The notes under the pieces were generated by a model. It searched no databases. It saw nothing but the letters and a program-made list of their open reading frames with translations, and had not been told where the DNA came from. DNA of 64,000 nt. It comes from Sporocytophaga myxococcoides DSM 11118. GTDB lineage: Bacteria > Bacteroidota > Bacteroidia > Cytophagales > Cytophagaceae. Of the stretch, positions 56,665 through 64,000 are shown in pieces. Position 1 is the first letter of the stretch, and each line of letters opens with the position of its first letter. Where the stretch lies: positions 186,001 to 250,000 of the forward strand of contig NZ_AUFX01000010.1 of assembly GCF_000426725.1 (NCBI RefSeq), given 5' to 3'. The position numbers were made by a program, and so were the translations under genes.

Positions 56665-58863
56665 TTATTTCGCTTTCTTTTCCTGCGGTTTAACAGGAAA
56701 CCCTCTTTTCTTCATCAACGCATCAATCTTAGGATCTCTACCTCTGAAGCCACGGTATCCAATTTCCGGATCAATAGTATTACCTACAGAAAATACATAT
56801 TTGGAAAGCTTTGCAGCAACATTTTTATCATAAGGACCATTTGCCTCTGTAAAAGCCTGAAATGCATCTGCCGTAAGTACATCAGACCAGAGATAACTAT
56901 AATACCCAGCTGAGTAACTATCCCCACTGAAAATATGTGCAAACTGAGGCGTACGGTGACGCATCACCAATTCACGAGGCATTCCTAAGTCCTTTAATGT
57001 AGCTGCTTCGAAAGAGTCAGGGTTTATTTTCGGAAGTTCCGATAAGTGAAGCTTCATATCTATCAAAGCACTTGCAAGATACTCTGTCGTAGCAAAGCCC
57101 TGATTGAAAGTGGAAGCTTTCTTTATCTTTTCAGCGAGAGTGGCAGGAATTGGCTTTCCTGTTTGATAGTGAAGTGCATAACGCTGTAATACTTCAGGAG
57201 TAGACAACCAGTGCTCTAACAGTTGAGACGGAAACTCCACATAATCACGAACAACGTTTGTTCCTGAAAGTGAAGGATAAGTAACATTAGAAGACAGACC
57301 ATGCAGTGCATGACCAAATTCATGGAATAAAGTAACAGCATCATCCCATGATATTAAAATAGGTTCTCCTTCTTTACCCTGAACAAAATTGGAATTATTG
57401 GAAACGATAGTAGTTACATTCCCTATTAGCTTCTGCTGGTCTCTATATGCATTCATCCATGCTCCTGAGCGCTTACCTTCGCGAGCAAAAGCATCGAAGT
57501 ACCAGTATCCGACATGGGCACCAGTTTTTTTATTCTTTACCTCCCAGACACGTACTTCAGGATAATTTACAGGAATATTTGAGACAGGAGAAAATTCAAA
57601 GTCAAAGAGTTCACCGGCAACCCAGAACATACCTTCTCGCAATTTTTCAAGCTGTAAATATTGTTTCACTTCTGTCTGATCAAGATCATATCGGGCTTTT
57701 CTGACTTTTTCCGCATAATACCTGTAATCCCATGGTTCGATGTTGATATTGGCACCTTCTTTATCCGCAAGCGCCTGCATGTCTTTAACCTCTTCATGAA
57801 CTCTCGCCACAGCAGGTGTCCATACGGCTTCCATAAGTTCAATGGTACGTTCGGGTGTTTTTGCCATGGTGTTTTCCAAACGCCAATGTGCATGGGTTTT
57901 AAAACCAAGCAAATGAGCTCTTCTGGCTCTCAATTGAAGAATTTCGGTAATAATGGCGTTATTGTCATTTTTATCTCCATTGTCTCCTCTGTTTACAAAC
58001 ATCTTCCAGACCTTTTCCCTTAAGGCTCTATTAGAAGCATAGGTAAGAAAAGGATCTACCGATGATCTTGTATTTGTGATAACCCATTTTCCTTTTTTCT
58101 TTTTAGCTGCCGCATTAGCTGCTGCATCTTTCAGGGATTGAGGAAGACCAGCAAGATCTTCTTCCTTTTCAATAACCACTACTTGTTCAGATTCATCTGC
58201 CAGAAGGTTTTGACTGAACTTGGTAAATAATCCTGCCAGCTTTTGATTGATCTCGGAAACTTCCGCCTTTGCTGCAGGAGACAGAGCGGCTCCTGCACGG
58301 ACAAAGTTTGTATAATACAACCAGGTCAGCCTTTGCTGCTCAGGAGTTAGTTTTTTCTTTTCAGGAGAATTGTAAACAGCTTCTATCCTTTTGAATAACT
58401 GCTCATTCTGGGTGATTTTATCAGAAAAGGCAGCCATAACAGGCTCCATCTCTTGCTCTACTGCCTGGAAAGCCTCATCACTCATAGTTGAGCTCCAAAT
58501 TCCGTAAATCGTCTGCACCCTCATCAATGTCTGACCAGATTTTTCCATTGCTGCAATCGTATTCTCAAAAGTAGGTTTTTCAGGGTTTGAAGTAATACGG
58601 TCTATTTCGGAAAGATTTTCAGCCATTGCTGCTTCAAGAGCGGGCTTGAAATTTTCTGTCTTAACCTTATCCAAAGGAGGAAGTCCGCCATTGGGTCCTT
58701 CCCATTTTTTTAGCAGAGGGTTATTACTTAAAACAGTATCTGCAGGATTGAAATTAGATGTTAAAGACATATCAGGACGGTTTAAAACTGTATCAGAAAG
58801 AGCAGGAATGCTACTCAAAGCCGTTGCGCAGAAAAATGACGCGTAAATTACCTTATGAATCAT
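56665..58863 (-). CDS. M3-family zinc metallopeptidase (Dcp-like)
   Basis: The ATG at 58863 is chosen; a TTG-led extension starts at 58896. A signal peptide (about 1-24, SFFCATALSSIPALSD) directs it to the periplasm. The zinc motif HEFGH is at 514-518 in LFHEFGHALHGLSS, and HRTPQFAHIFSGDSYSAGYY lies near the end. The 732-residue length agrees with peptidyl-dipeptidase Dcp/oligopeptidase A. A lysine-rich end follows. It is a single gene that hydrolyses peptides after export. Confidence 0.93.
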   Translation of the reverse strand: MIHKVIYASFFCATALSSIPALSDTVLNRPDMSLTSNFNPADTVLSNNPLLKKWEGPNGGLPPLDKVKTENFKPALEAAMAENLSEIDRITSNPEKPTFENTIAAMEKSGQTLMRVQTIYGIWSSTMSDEAFQAVEQEMEPVMAAFSDKITQNEQLFKRIEAVYNSPEKKKLTPEQQRLTWLYYTNFVRAGAALSPAAKAEVSEINQKLAGLFTKFSQNLLADESEQVVVIEKEEDLAGLPQSLKDAAANAAAKKKKGKWVITNTRSSVDPFLTYASNRALREKVWKMFVNRGDNGDKNDNNAIITEILQLRARRAHLLGFKTHAHWRLENTMAKTPERTIELMEAVWTPAVARVHEEVKDMQALADKEGANINIEPWDYRYYAEKVRKARYDLDQTEVKQYLQLEKLREGMFWVAGELFDFEFSPVSNIPVNYPEVRVWEVKNKKTGAHVGYWYFDAFAREGKRSGAWMNAYRDQQKLIGNVTTIVSNNSNFVQGKEGEPILISWDDAVTLFHEFGHALHGLSSNVTYPSLSGTNVVRDYVEFPSQLLEHWLSTPEVLQRYALHYQTGKPIPATLAEKIKKASTFNQGFATTEYLASALIDMKLHLSELPKINPDSFEAATLKDLGMPRELVMRHRTPQFAHIFSGDSYSAGYYSYLWSDVLTADAFQAFTEANGPYDKNVAAKLSKYVFSVGNTIDPEIGYRGFRGRDPKIDALMKKRGFPVKPQEKKAK

Positions 58864-59155
58864 ATTAAATACTTTAGAAGACGTTAGGTTATACAATCGA
58901 TTAAAAATACAAAATTTAACCGGGATTAAGCATTAAAAAAGTGATCTGTATTAATCCAACTTTTAGACCTTACAACAAAGTAATGGATTATAATGATTAA
59001 CAGGATTTTTTAATGACTAGTGATTACCTGGTTTAATTGAATCCCTAATTAAGGGAAATTTCAGGGGGATTGTTTATTAAAGCAAAGTATTTACTAAAAA
59101 AATAAACTCCATAACATAAACTATAAAGAAATTTATCTACAAGGAACATTCAAAG
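58864..59155. other. Intergenic region
   Basis: This 292-bp AT-rich stretch separates the peptidase start from the phosphoesterase stop. It holds the peptidase promoter and a small G/C-run hairpin (CCCTAATTAAGGG, 59043-59055). I see no gene. Confidence 0.45.
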
Positions 59156-59902
59156 CTAAACCTCAATGAACAGCTTAGGATTAAATCCATTGTATGCATC
59201 ATCGATATACCCATGAGGGTTACAAATGATTTGGGTATCACCAATTTTATAAAAAGAAGGTTCATGAATATGACCATGTATCCAATATTTAGGCTGATAA
59301 GTAAGTATTAAACTTTCGAGATCAGATGCATAGGCAGAGGAAACAATATCCTCTTTAAACCTCTCAGGTATCGATTTTACTGATGGAGCATGGTGGCTTA
59401 TTACTATATTTTTCTTTGACGAGGAAGCTGCTAGACTTTGCTCCAGCCATTTTAAAGAAACTTTATGAATGTTATAGGTATCTATTGTTCTAAGTTTGGA
59501 ATAGGAAGGATCTCTCCGAATCAACTTATAATCATTCATTTTGCTCTGAACTATGCCTCCTGTGTAGCAGGGATTCCCAAACAATTCAAAATCTGTCCAG
59601 AGTGTCGCTCCATGAAATGTAATTCCATCCAATTCAACAGAATTATTTTCCAATACATGTACATGGGTATGCTTTGCAAGGTCTTTAATTTTATTTAAAG
59701 TTTTGGGATAACTTCCTTTATAGTATTCATGATTTCCTAAAACATATATGACGGGAATATTCCTTATTTCAGAAAGAATCCATTGAATGCCTTTAATTCC
59801 CAGATTTACATCACCTGCAAAAATTACCAGATCCGCTTGGTCAAATTTAATTTCATTGCTTCCAAACTCATGATGCAGATCACTTACAATTTGTATTTTC
59901 AT
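59156..59902 (-). CDS. Calcineurin-like metallophosphoesterase
   Basis: The start is placed at the ATG at 59902; the longer frame would use TTG at 59920. All family motifs are there: SDLHHEFG, GDVNLG, GNHEYY, ISHHAP and HGHIHE. The protein has a short 248-residue form. The substrate is unknown; relatives act on nucleotides or phosphodiesters. It begins 15 bp after the lipoyl-domain gene, so they are cotranscribed. Confidence 0.88.
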   Translation of the reverse strand: MKIQIVSDLHHEFGSNEIKFDQADLVIFAGDVNLGIKGIQWILSEIRNIPVIYVLGNHEYYKGSYPKTLNKIKDLAKHTHVHVLENNSVELDGITFHGATLWTDFELFGNPCYTGGIVQSKMNDYKLIRRDPSYSKLRTIDTYNIHKVSLKWLEQSLAASSSKKNIVISHHAPSVKSIPERFKEDIVSSAYASDLESLILTYQPKYWIHGHIHEPSFYKIGDTQIICNPHGYIDDAYNGFNPKLFIEV

Positions 59903-59916
59903 TTCGCCACTAAATT

Positions 59917-60297
59917 TCAAATATTAAACCCTTCCAGATCTACATACTTGTCAGCCAGAATTGCAAAAACGTCTCCCGTTGTAAGATCTTTGTTCTTCTC
60001 TGCCCCGACAACTAATATACCATTCACATCTGCATTAAGCTCGATCTGGACTTTATCGGCTTCACATATAGCGAGCTTTTCATTCTTTTTGATATTATCT
60101 CCAATCTTTTTCTTCCAGTTGTTTATTTTAACAATGATCGTAGCATCTTTTGACAATTCAGGTATTTCCAATAGTTTGAATTGAATATCTTTATATTGAT
60201 TGCTTAGCCTTTCTTTGATATCCTTCAAATAAAGATCTCTTTCTTCAGGAGATTTGAATTTAACAAGCTTTTTTCCGGATCTAAAAAAATCAAACAT
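59917..60297 (-). CDS. Free-standing biotin/lipoyl-type domain protein
   Basis: The 126-residue protein has a basic helical N-terminus (1-45) and a biotin/lipoyl-carrier fold (about 50-118). The attachment loop is ICEADKVQIELNAD, with Lys82 in EADK like the ESDKA lipoyl signature, and the partner turn NGIL follows. No dehydrogenase or carboxylase gene is nearby. It may be a lipoylated carrier, or a carrier-like fold without the cofactor. Coupling to the metallophosphoesterase is unexplained. Confidence 0.75.
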   Translation of the reverse strand: MFDFFRSGKKLVKFKSPEERDLYLKDIKERLSNQYKDIQFKLLEIPELSKDATIIVKINNWKKKIGDNIKKNEKLAICEADKVQIELNADVNGILVVGAEKNKDLTTGDVFAILADKYVDLEGFNI

Positions 60298-60682
60298 ATA
60301 GTTTAAATTTTGCTACGTTTTATAAATACTAATTCCTATTTGCTTCAGATGAAATATGAGGCACACAGAGAGCGCTCTGCAGACATCTTTATCCCTAACA
60401 ATTTAAGTACTTCATTTCTCAGAAGTTACTTATCACTTTTGATTAATGAATAGCTTTCATTGAAAATATTCTTTATCCCTCTTCGAAATTCAAGAAAAAT
60501 TCACCGCTTCTGGCAGAATTTAGTAAACAATTTCTTTATTTTTGACAGTGTCATGGTAAATAATTATAATTAAAACTTACTATATGGCTGTATAGGACAT
60601 GATTTTCCTGACTGTTAATAGCTTCCGGAAACAGCCCTTACCATCAAGATCTTTAAACCCTTAGCATTAAAAATTTTATAAA
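60298..60682. other. Divergent intergenic region
   Basis: The 385-bp region between the lipoyl-like gene and the GT2 gene must contain two promoters. It has a 10-bp palindrome AGAGCGCTCT at 60369. I see no open frame, repeat or RNA fold that stands out. Confidence 0.4.
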
Positions 60683-61564
60683 ATGAAAGTTTCAGGTTTT
60701 ACAATCATAAGAAACGCTATAAAGTATGATTTTCCTATTGTAGAGGCAATCACCTCCATTCTTCCAATTTGTGATGAATTTATTGTAGCCGTTGGTAAAT
60801 CAGAAGATGCAACACTAGAGCTGATCCAGTCTATCAATTCTCCCAAAATAAAGGTTATAGAAACCGTATGGGATGAATCTTTAAGAGATGGGGGAAAAGT
60901 ACTTGCAGTGGAGACAGAAAAAGCATTTCACGCTATATCACCTGATTCTGACTGGGCTTTTTACATTCAGGGCGATGAGGTTCTTCATGAAAAGTATCTT
61001 CCTGAAGTTAAAGCATCAATGGAGAAATTTAAAGACGACAAAAGAGTTGAAGGACTAATCTTCGGATATATTAATTTTTACGGGTCTTACAGCTACATCG
61101 CTGATTCAAGGAAGTGGTCTAAAAATGATATCAGGATTGTAAGGCCAGACAGGTCTATCAGATCTTATAAAGATGCTGTGAGCTTCAGAAAGGATGATGG
61201 AGAAAAATTAAAAGTTAAAAAAGCAGGTAATGCCATCATGTATCACTATGGATGGGTGAAACCGCCGGATGCACAGCTGGAGAAGAGAAAGAACTTCGAA
61301 AAGCTATGGCATGGAGACGAAACGGTCAACAAAATGTTTGACAATAAAACTGAGTTTGATTATTCTCATATAGATTCACTTGCTCATTTTAACGGAACAC
61401 ATCCGGAAGTTATGAAAGAAAGGATCAATAGAGTAAACTGGAAGTTTTCCTTTGATCCGACAAAAGGCATCAAACTGAGTCCGCGATTACGAGTACTTAA
61501 TTTTATATATAAAAGTACAGGCTGGAATATAGGTGAGTTTAAAAATTATACATTGTTGAAATAA
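60683..61564 (+). CDS. Family 2 glycosyltransferase-like protein
   Basis: The 293-residue soluble protein has a GT-A fold: SGFTIIRNAIKYDFPIVEAI, DEFIVAVGKSEDATLELI, and the acidic segment WAFYIQGDEVLHE in place of the DxD metal site. HYGWVKPPDAQLEKRKNFEK is typical of this Bacteroidota group. The donor and acceptor are unknown; cell-surface glycan is likely. It is transcribed alone and ends at a strong terminator. Confidence 0.82.
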   Translation: MKVSGFTIIRNAIKYDFPIVEAITSILPICDEFIVAVGKSEDATLELIQSINSPKIKVIETVWDESLRDGGKVLAVETEKAFHAISPDSDWAFYIQGDEVLHEKYLPEVKASMEKFKDDKRVEGLIFGYINFYGSYSYIADSRKWSKNDIRIVRPDRSIRSYKDAVSFRKDDGEKLKVKKAGNAIMYHYGWVKPPDAQLEKRKNFEKLWHGDETVNKMFDNKTEFDYSHIDSLAHFNGTHPEVMKERINRVNWKFSFDPTKGIKLSPRLRVLNFIYKSTGWNIGEFKNYTLLK

Positions 61565-61583
61565 TCATTCAGCTAAACAAAAT

Positions 61584-61627
61584 AAAAAATCCCCTCCAAG
61601 ACATATTTTCGGAGGGGATTTTCTTTA
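61584..61627. terminator. Bidirectional terminator
   Basis: AAAATCCCCTCC (61586-61597) and GGAGGGGATTTT (61611-61622) form a perfect 12-bp stem. It is shared by the GT2 gene and the convergent SRPBCC-VOC gene, whose stop codon sits at 61625-61627. Confidence 0.93.
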
Positions 61628-62593
61628 GTCCACTTTCTGATAATTAAACATCCAGTTGATACCATATTTATCTTTGAGTTGGCCGTAATAAGCACCCCAG
61701 AACATATCCGCTAGTGGCATAATCACTTCTCCGCCTTGAGACAACTCCTTAAAAATTCTCTCTGTTTCCTCTCTGGTCTCTGGCTCTACATTGATGTGCA
61801 TATTATTCCCTTCCACAAGCTTGAATCCCATACTTTCAGGAGCATCTGTAGCCATTAGCACATGGCCGCCCAAAATTGTCAGCTCAGCATGGATGATAAG
61901 TTTCTTATCAGCTGCGCTCATGGGAGGAGCCTCTGCAGGCATTTCAATGTCTCCGAATCTTCTTAAGCCGACTCCTGTAAATTTTCCATTAAATACCTTT
62001 TTGTAAAAATTAAAAGCTTCTTCTGTCTTTCCCGGGAAATTCAGATAAGTGGTAACTCTTGCTTTATTGCTTATTTTATTTTCTTTACGAAGACGGAATT
62101 GTGTGCTCAGATAATGATCAAGATTTTCAAGCCCTGCAGTAAAGCCTTCTTTAAAGCCCATCTTTATGGTTGTTTCCAAATCTTCCAGCTTATCATAACT
62201 AATCTCAATATTAACCGTGGTAGTATCATCCGTTTGCTTAAATACATTAGACCATGTGGATCTTGGAAAATCCTTATTTATTTTTCCATTCTCATCGCAA
62301 AAGGCATCTAAAAGAACAAACTGCTTCTGGGGTTTAATAGATTTATAGTCAGCCCTGGCCCAATGTCTTTCTCCTTCAGGCCCAATCATGCAATAAAGCC
62401 ACATCCCTCCTTCTCTGAAGTCCATTGATTTAGTTTCGGCTCTGTAAGGCTGTGGTGCCCACCACTGATCAAGCAGTTCACTTTCGGTCCAGGCAGACCA
62501 AACCATTGCCACAGGAGCATCGAACTCCCTTTCAACTTTAATTTTGTTGTTGGCCTTATCAACAGTAAAATTCATTAATAAAGTGCTCTTCAT
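61625..62593 (-). CDS. Fusion of SRPBCC (AHSA1) and VOC domains
   Basis: Residues 1-165 form an AHSA1-type SRPBCC domain ([57 protein letters not shown]). Residues 178-320 form a PhnB-like VOC/glyoxalase-fold domain ([57 protein letters not shown]). These families usually occur as separate proteins next to each other. Its start overlaps the ArsR-type gene stop by 4 bp, so translation is coupled. The ligand is unknown; a binding or detoxification role is likely. Confidence 0.9.
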   Translation of the reverse strand: MKSTLLMNFTVDKANNKIKVEREFDAPVAMVWSAWTESELLDQWWAPQPYRAETKSMDFREGGMWLYCMIGPEGERHWARADYKSIKPQKQFVLLDAFCDENGKINKDFPRSTWSNVFKQTDDTTTVNIEISYDKLEDLETTIKMGFKEGFTAGLENLDHYLSTQFRLRKENKISNKARVTTYLNFPGKTEEAFNFYKKVFNGKFTGVGLRRFGDIEMPAEAPPMSAADKKLIIHAELTILGGHVLMATDAPESMGFKLVEGNNMHINVEPETREETERIFKELSQGGEVIMPLADMFWGAYYGQLKDKYGINWMFNYQKVD

Positions 62594-62910
62594 TTTTTAT
62601 CGGATTTAAGTTTGGCTAATACATTATCAAGTTGGCTAAAACGCTTCTCCAGCAATCCCTTAAACTGCTGAAGCCACTTATCTATTTCCTGCATCTTATC
62701 AGGGTTAATGTGATAATAAATTTCCCGGCCTTGCTGTTCTTGTTTTAACAATTCACATTCTACAAGGATCTTAATATGCTTTGACACAGCCTGCCTGCTG
62801 CTGTTAAAATGCTCCGCAACAGCATTAGGAGTTAAAGCCTGCACAGCAATCAAACATAAAATTGCCCTCCTGGTCGGATCTGCAATTGCCTGAAAAACAT
62901 CTCTTCTCAT
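62590..62910 (-). CDS. ArsR-family regulator
   Basis: The ATG at 62910 ([19 protein letters not shown]) is used; a TTG at 62931 lies inside the operator. The winged helix includes [20 protein letters not shown] and [20 protein letters not shown]. There are no ArsR metal-binding cysteines in the usual place, so it belongs to the group that pairs with SRPBCC proteins. It should repress its own operon through the two sites just upstream. Confidence 0.92.
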   Translation of the reverse strand: MRRDVFQAIADPTRRAILCLIAVQALTPNAVAEHFNSSRQAVSKHIKILVECELLKQEQQGREIYYHINPDKMQEIDKWLQQFKGLLEKRFSQLDNVLAKLKSDKK

Positions 62911-62926
62911 ATTCTCTTCTTTCTTT

Positions 62927-62970
62927 TGCAACTAATCGGTAGCAAATATATATGCAACTTTTCGGTTGCA
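62927..62970. promoter_or_regulatory. Double ArsR-type operator
   Basis: Two 18-bp copies, TGCAACTAATCGGTAGCA (62927-62944) and TGCAACTTTTCGGTTGCA (62953-62970), start 26 bp apart. The second has perfect TGCAAC/GTTGCA arms. They lie 17 bp upstream of the ArsR start and probably bind its dimers. Confidence 0.85.
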
Positions 62971-63126
62971 CAAATGTTTTGTCGTTTTTTTAAATAATTA
63001 TAATTTGATTTGAATAAATTTTCAGTTATTTAAAATATAGGTGAGTTTTAAAGTTACTGTAGATTAATTATTTAGATTAAGTAAGAAAATAAAGAACAAC
63101 CTTACATTTCAATCTCAGTATTAAAA

Positions 63127-63501
63127 ATGAGAATTAATAAAAATATTTTTTTTCTATTACTGCTTTTTGCACCTACCATGTATTCCTGTGATGCTATGCT
63201 CTCGTTGAAATATATAGTGTGCAACCAGTCTGGCCATTCTTTCAAATTGAAAATTCATAACTACAAAACTGGTAGATTTGATTTTATAAAAGACACTACT
63301 ATAGTCTTAGGTTCCGGAGATGAAATGATGGTTACAAGTAAAGAGAAAATAGGCTTTCCCTGGGAGACTAAAAAGATCTTCAACGAAAACCCAGGCGTTG
63401 ATAACTTCGAATTGATATGCAATGACTCTGTCATTCCAATTGACAAAGGACCCAGCAAGTGGAAATACAAGCGTGGCAGAAGTTTTTTCTATATTTATTG
63501 A
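63127..63501 (+). CDS. Small lipoprotein, unknown function
   Basis: A lipoprotein signal ends at Cys21 (APTMYSCDAML). The remaining 103 residues look like a small beta-sandwich (SGHSFKLKIHNYKTG). No family is recognised. Its 3' end overlaps the convergent DUF2236 gene by 7 bp. Confidence 0.65.
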   Translation: MRINKNIFFLLLLFAPTMYSCDAMLSLKYIVCNQSGHSFKLKIHNYKTGRFDFIKDTTIVLGSGDEMMVTSKEKIGFPWETKKIFNENPGVDNFELICNDSVIPIDKGPSKWKYKRGRSFFYIY

Positions 63502-63999
63502 TCGATGACTGTATCTGCTTTGCTCTGATTTTTATAGTGAACCCCTAATTCATCGATCTTATATCCTTGCGGATAGGAATCAACAGTCCTTCCGGTTCTT
63601 AATACAGGCTTTCTTCTTGCAGGAGTGAATCGAAGAAAAATCTTTCTTAAATTCATACCAGTATTAACCAAACCAACAATAACTGGTGATGGTTTCTTTA
63701 GCTTCAATGCATTCAGCAATGGTTCATCCATCAATGCATACATAAATGGCCTGCACATTCCCCACATAAACTTAGGAAAGAACCAACCCAACATAAGATT
63801 AACAGTTGCATCAGCAACCTTTCTTCCTCCCTCTGTATATCCGAAGTTTGTTTTTTCATATGCAATGTTCATTTCAAGCATCGCTTCAAAGCTTTCAGGA
63901 ATATCCTTTATACCCATCCTTACTCCTATTTCGTACCAGATCTTATGTCCGGCAATATTTTCATGACTTGTAGCTTTCCTGTATCCAAACCTCTGATTC
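63495..63999 (-). CDS. DUF2236/MpaB-like oxygenase, 5' end outside window
   Basis: The frame is open to the right edge, so the N-terminus is missing and the ATG at 63917 is internal. The visible part includes HENIAGHKIWYEIGVRMGIK and DIPESFEAMLEMN, typical of the DUF2236/rubber-oxygenase (Lcp)-like haem family. The C-terminus has LRKIFLRFTPARRKPVLRTG. Members oxidise polyisoprene or act as unassigned oxygenases. Only the C-terminal third or so is seen. Confidence 0.75.
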   Translation of the reverse strand, partial: NQRFGYRKATSHENIAGHKIWYEIGVRMGIKDIPESFEAMLEMNIAYEKTNFGYTEGGRKVADATVNLMLGWFFPKFMWGMCRPFMYALMDEPLLNALKLKKPSPVIVGLVNTGMNLRKIFLRFTPARRKPVLRTGRTVDSYPQGYKIDELGVHYKNQSKADTVIDQ

Positions 64000-64000
64000 C

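Noticed and set aside
60369-60378. 10-bp palindrome AGAGCGCTCT
   Set aside because: Short and alone, without paired site or clear promoter relation.
62911-62931. TTG start of the ArsR gene
   Set aside because: It would fall inside the first operator copy, and the winged-helix domain begins at the ATG at 62910.

Overview
The window looks like chromosome of a Bacteroidota member, most likely a Cytophagales gliding/soil bacterium (Cytophaga/Sporocytophaga-like). The DNA is AT-rich, genes mostly lack clear Shine-Dalgarno sites, and there are many lipoproteins with a Cys-Lys-Lys-Asp start, a type IX secretion C-terminal signal, a TonB receptor with a carboxypeptidase-like N-terminal domain, and many hybrid-looking sensor kinases. 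No rRNA, tRNA, CRISPR array, integrase or insertion sequence was seen. The genus is an inference from gene content.

Layout. 1-4393: two sensory proteins, the first cut by the left edge. 4414-9498: PQQ-type sugar dehydrogenase-like protein, YwbE-like protein, adenine deaminase, and an overlapping AlkD-like/SPL-like DNA-repair pair. 9616-11020: a beta-helix-like protein, a 42-bp tandem repeat array and a small secreted protein. 11143-13655: a NarL/NarX-type two-component system. 13816-16730: first DUF1800-DUF1501 pair. 16894-20595: membrane-anchored AraC regulator, SMR exporter, and a TetR-ABC1 kinase operon. 20889-27895: a probable iron-acquisition cluster (DUF4856 lipoprotein, imelysin, HTTM protein, TonB receptor, then cytochrome c) preceded by three copies of a 19-bp near-palindrome. 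27902-30129: lipoprotein, CsbD and a small permease. 30210-35768: second DUF1800-DUF1501 cluster, with an outer-membrane barrel and a lipoprotein; this DUF1501 protein carries a type IX sorting domain.

36005-43915: GreA-like factor, an unlisted 31-residue Lys-rich protein, a methyltransferase-like protein, stand-alone EutBC, an NlpE-like lipoprotein, MurI and MetY. 43955-54256: a second signalling region with two full histidine kinases, one kinase homologue that has lost its phospho-acceptor histidine, an AsmA-like protein, a cold-shock protein, TtcA and a HAD protein. 54320-64000: SDR, SelO, an M3 peptidase, a metallophosphoesterase with a free-standing lipoyl-like domain, GT2, an ArsR/SRPBCC-VOC operon with a clear double operator, a small lipoprotein, and a DUF2236 protein cut by the right edge.

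The two most system-like loci are the imelysin-HTTM-TonB receptor cluster with its three upstream boxes, and the DUF1800-DUF1501-barrel-lipoprotein cluster that has a simpler paralogous pair 15 kb away. Both are built from families whose biochemical roles are largely unknown. Functions given are from recognised family motifs; no database search was run.
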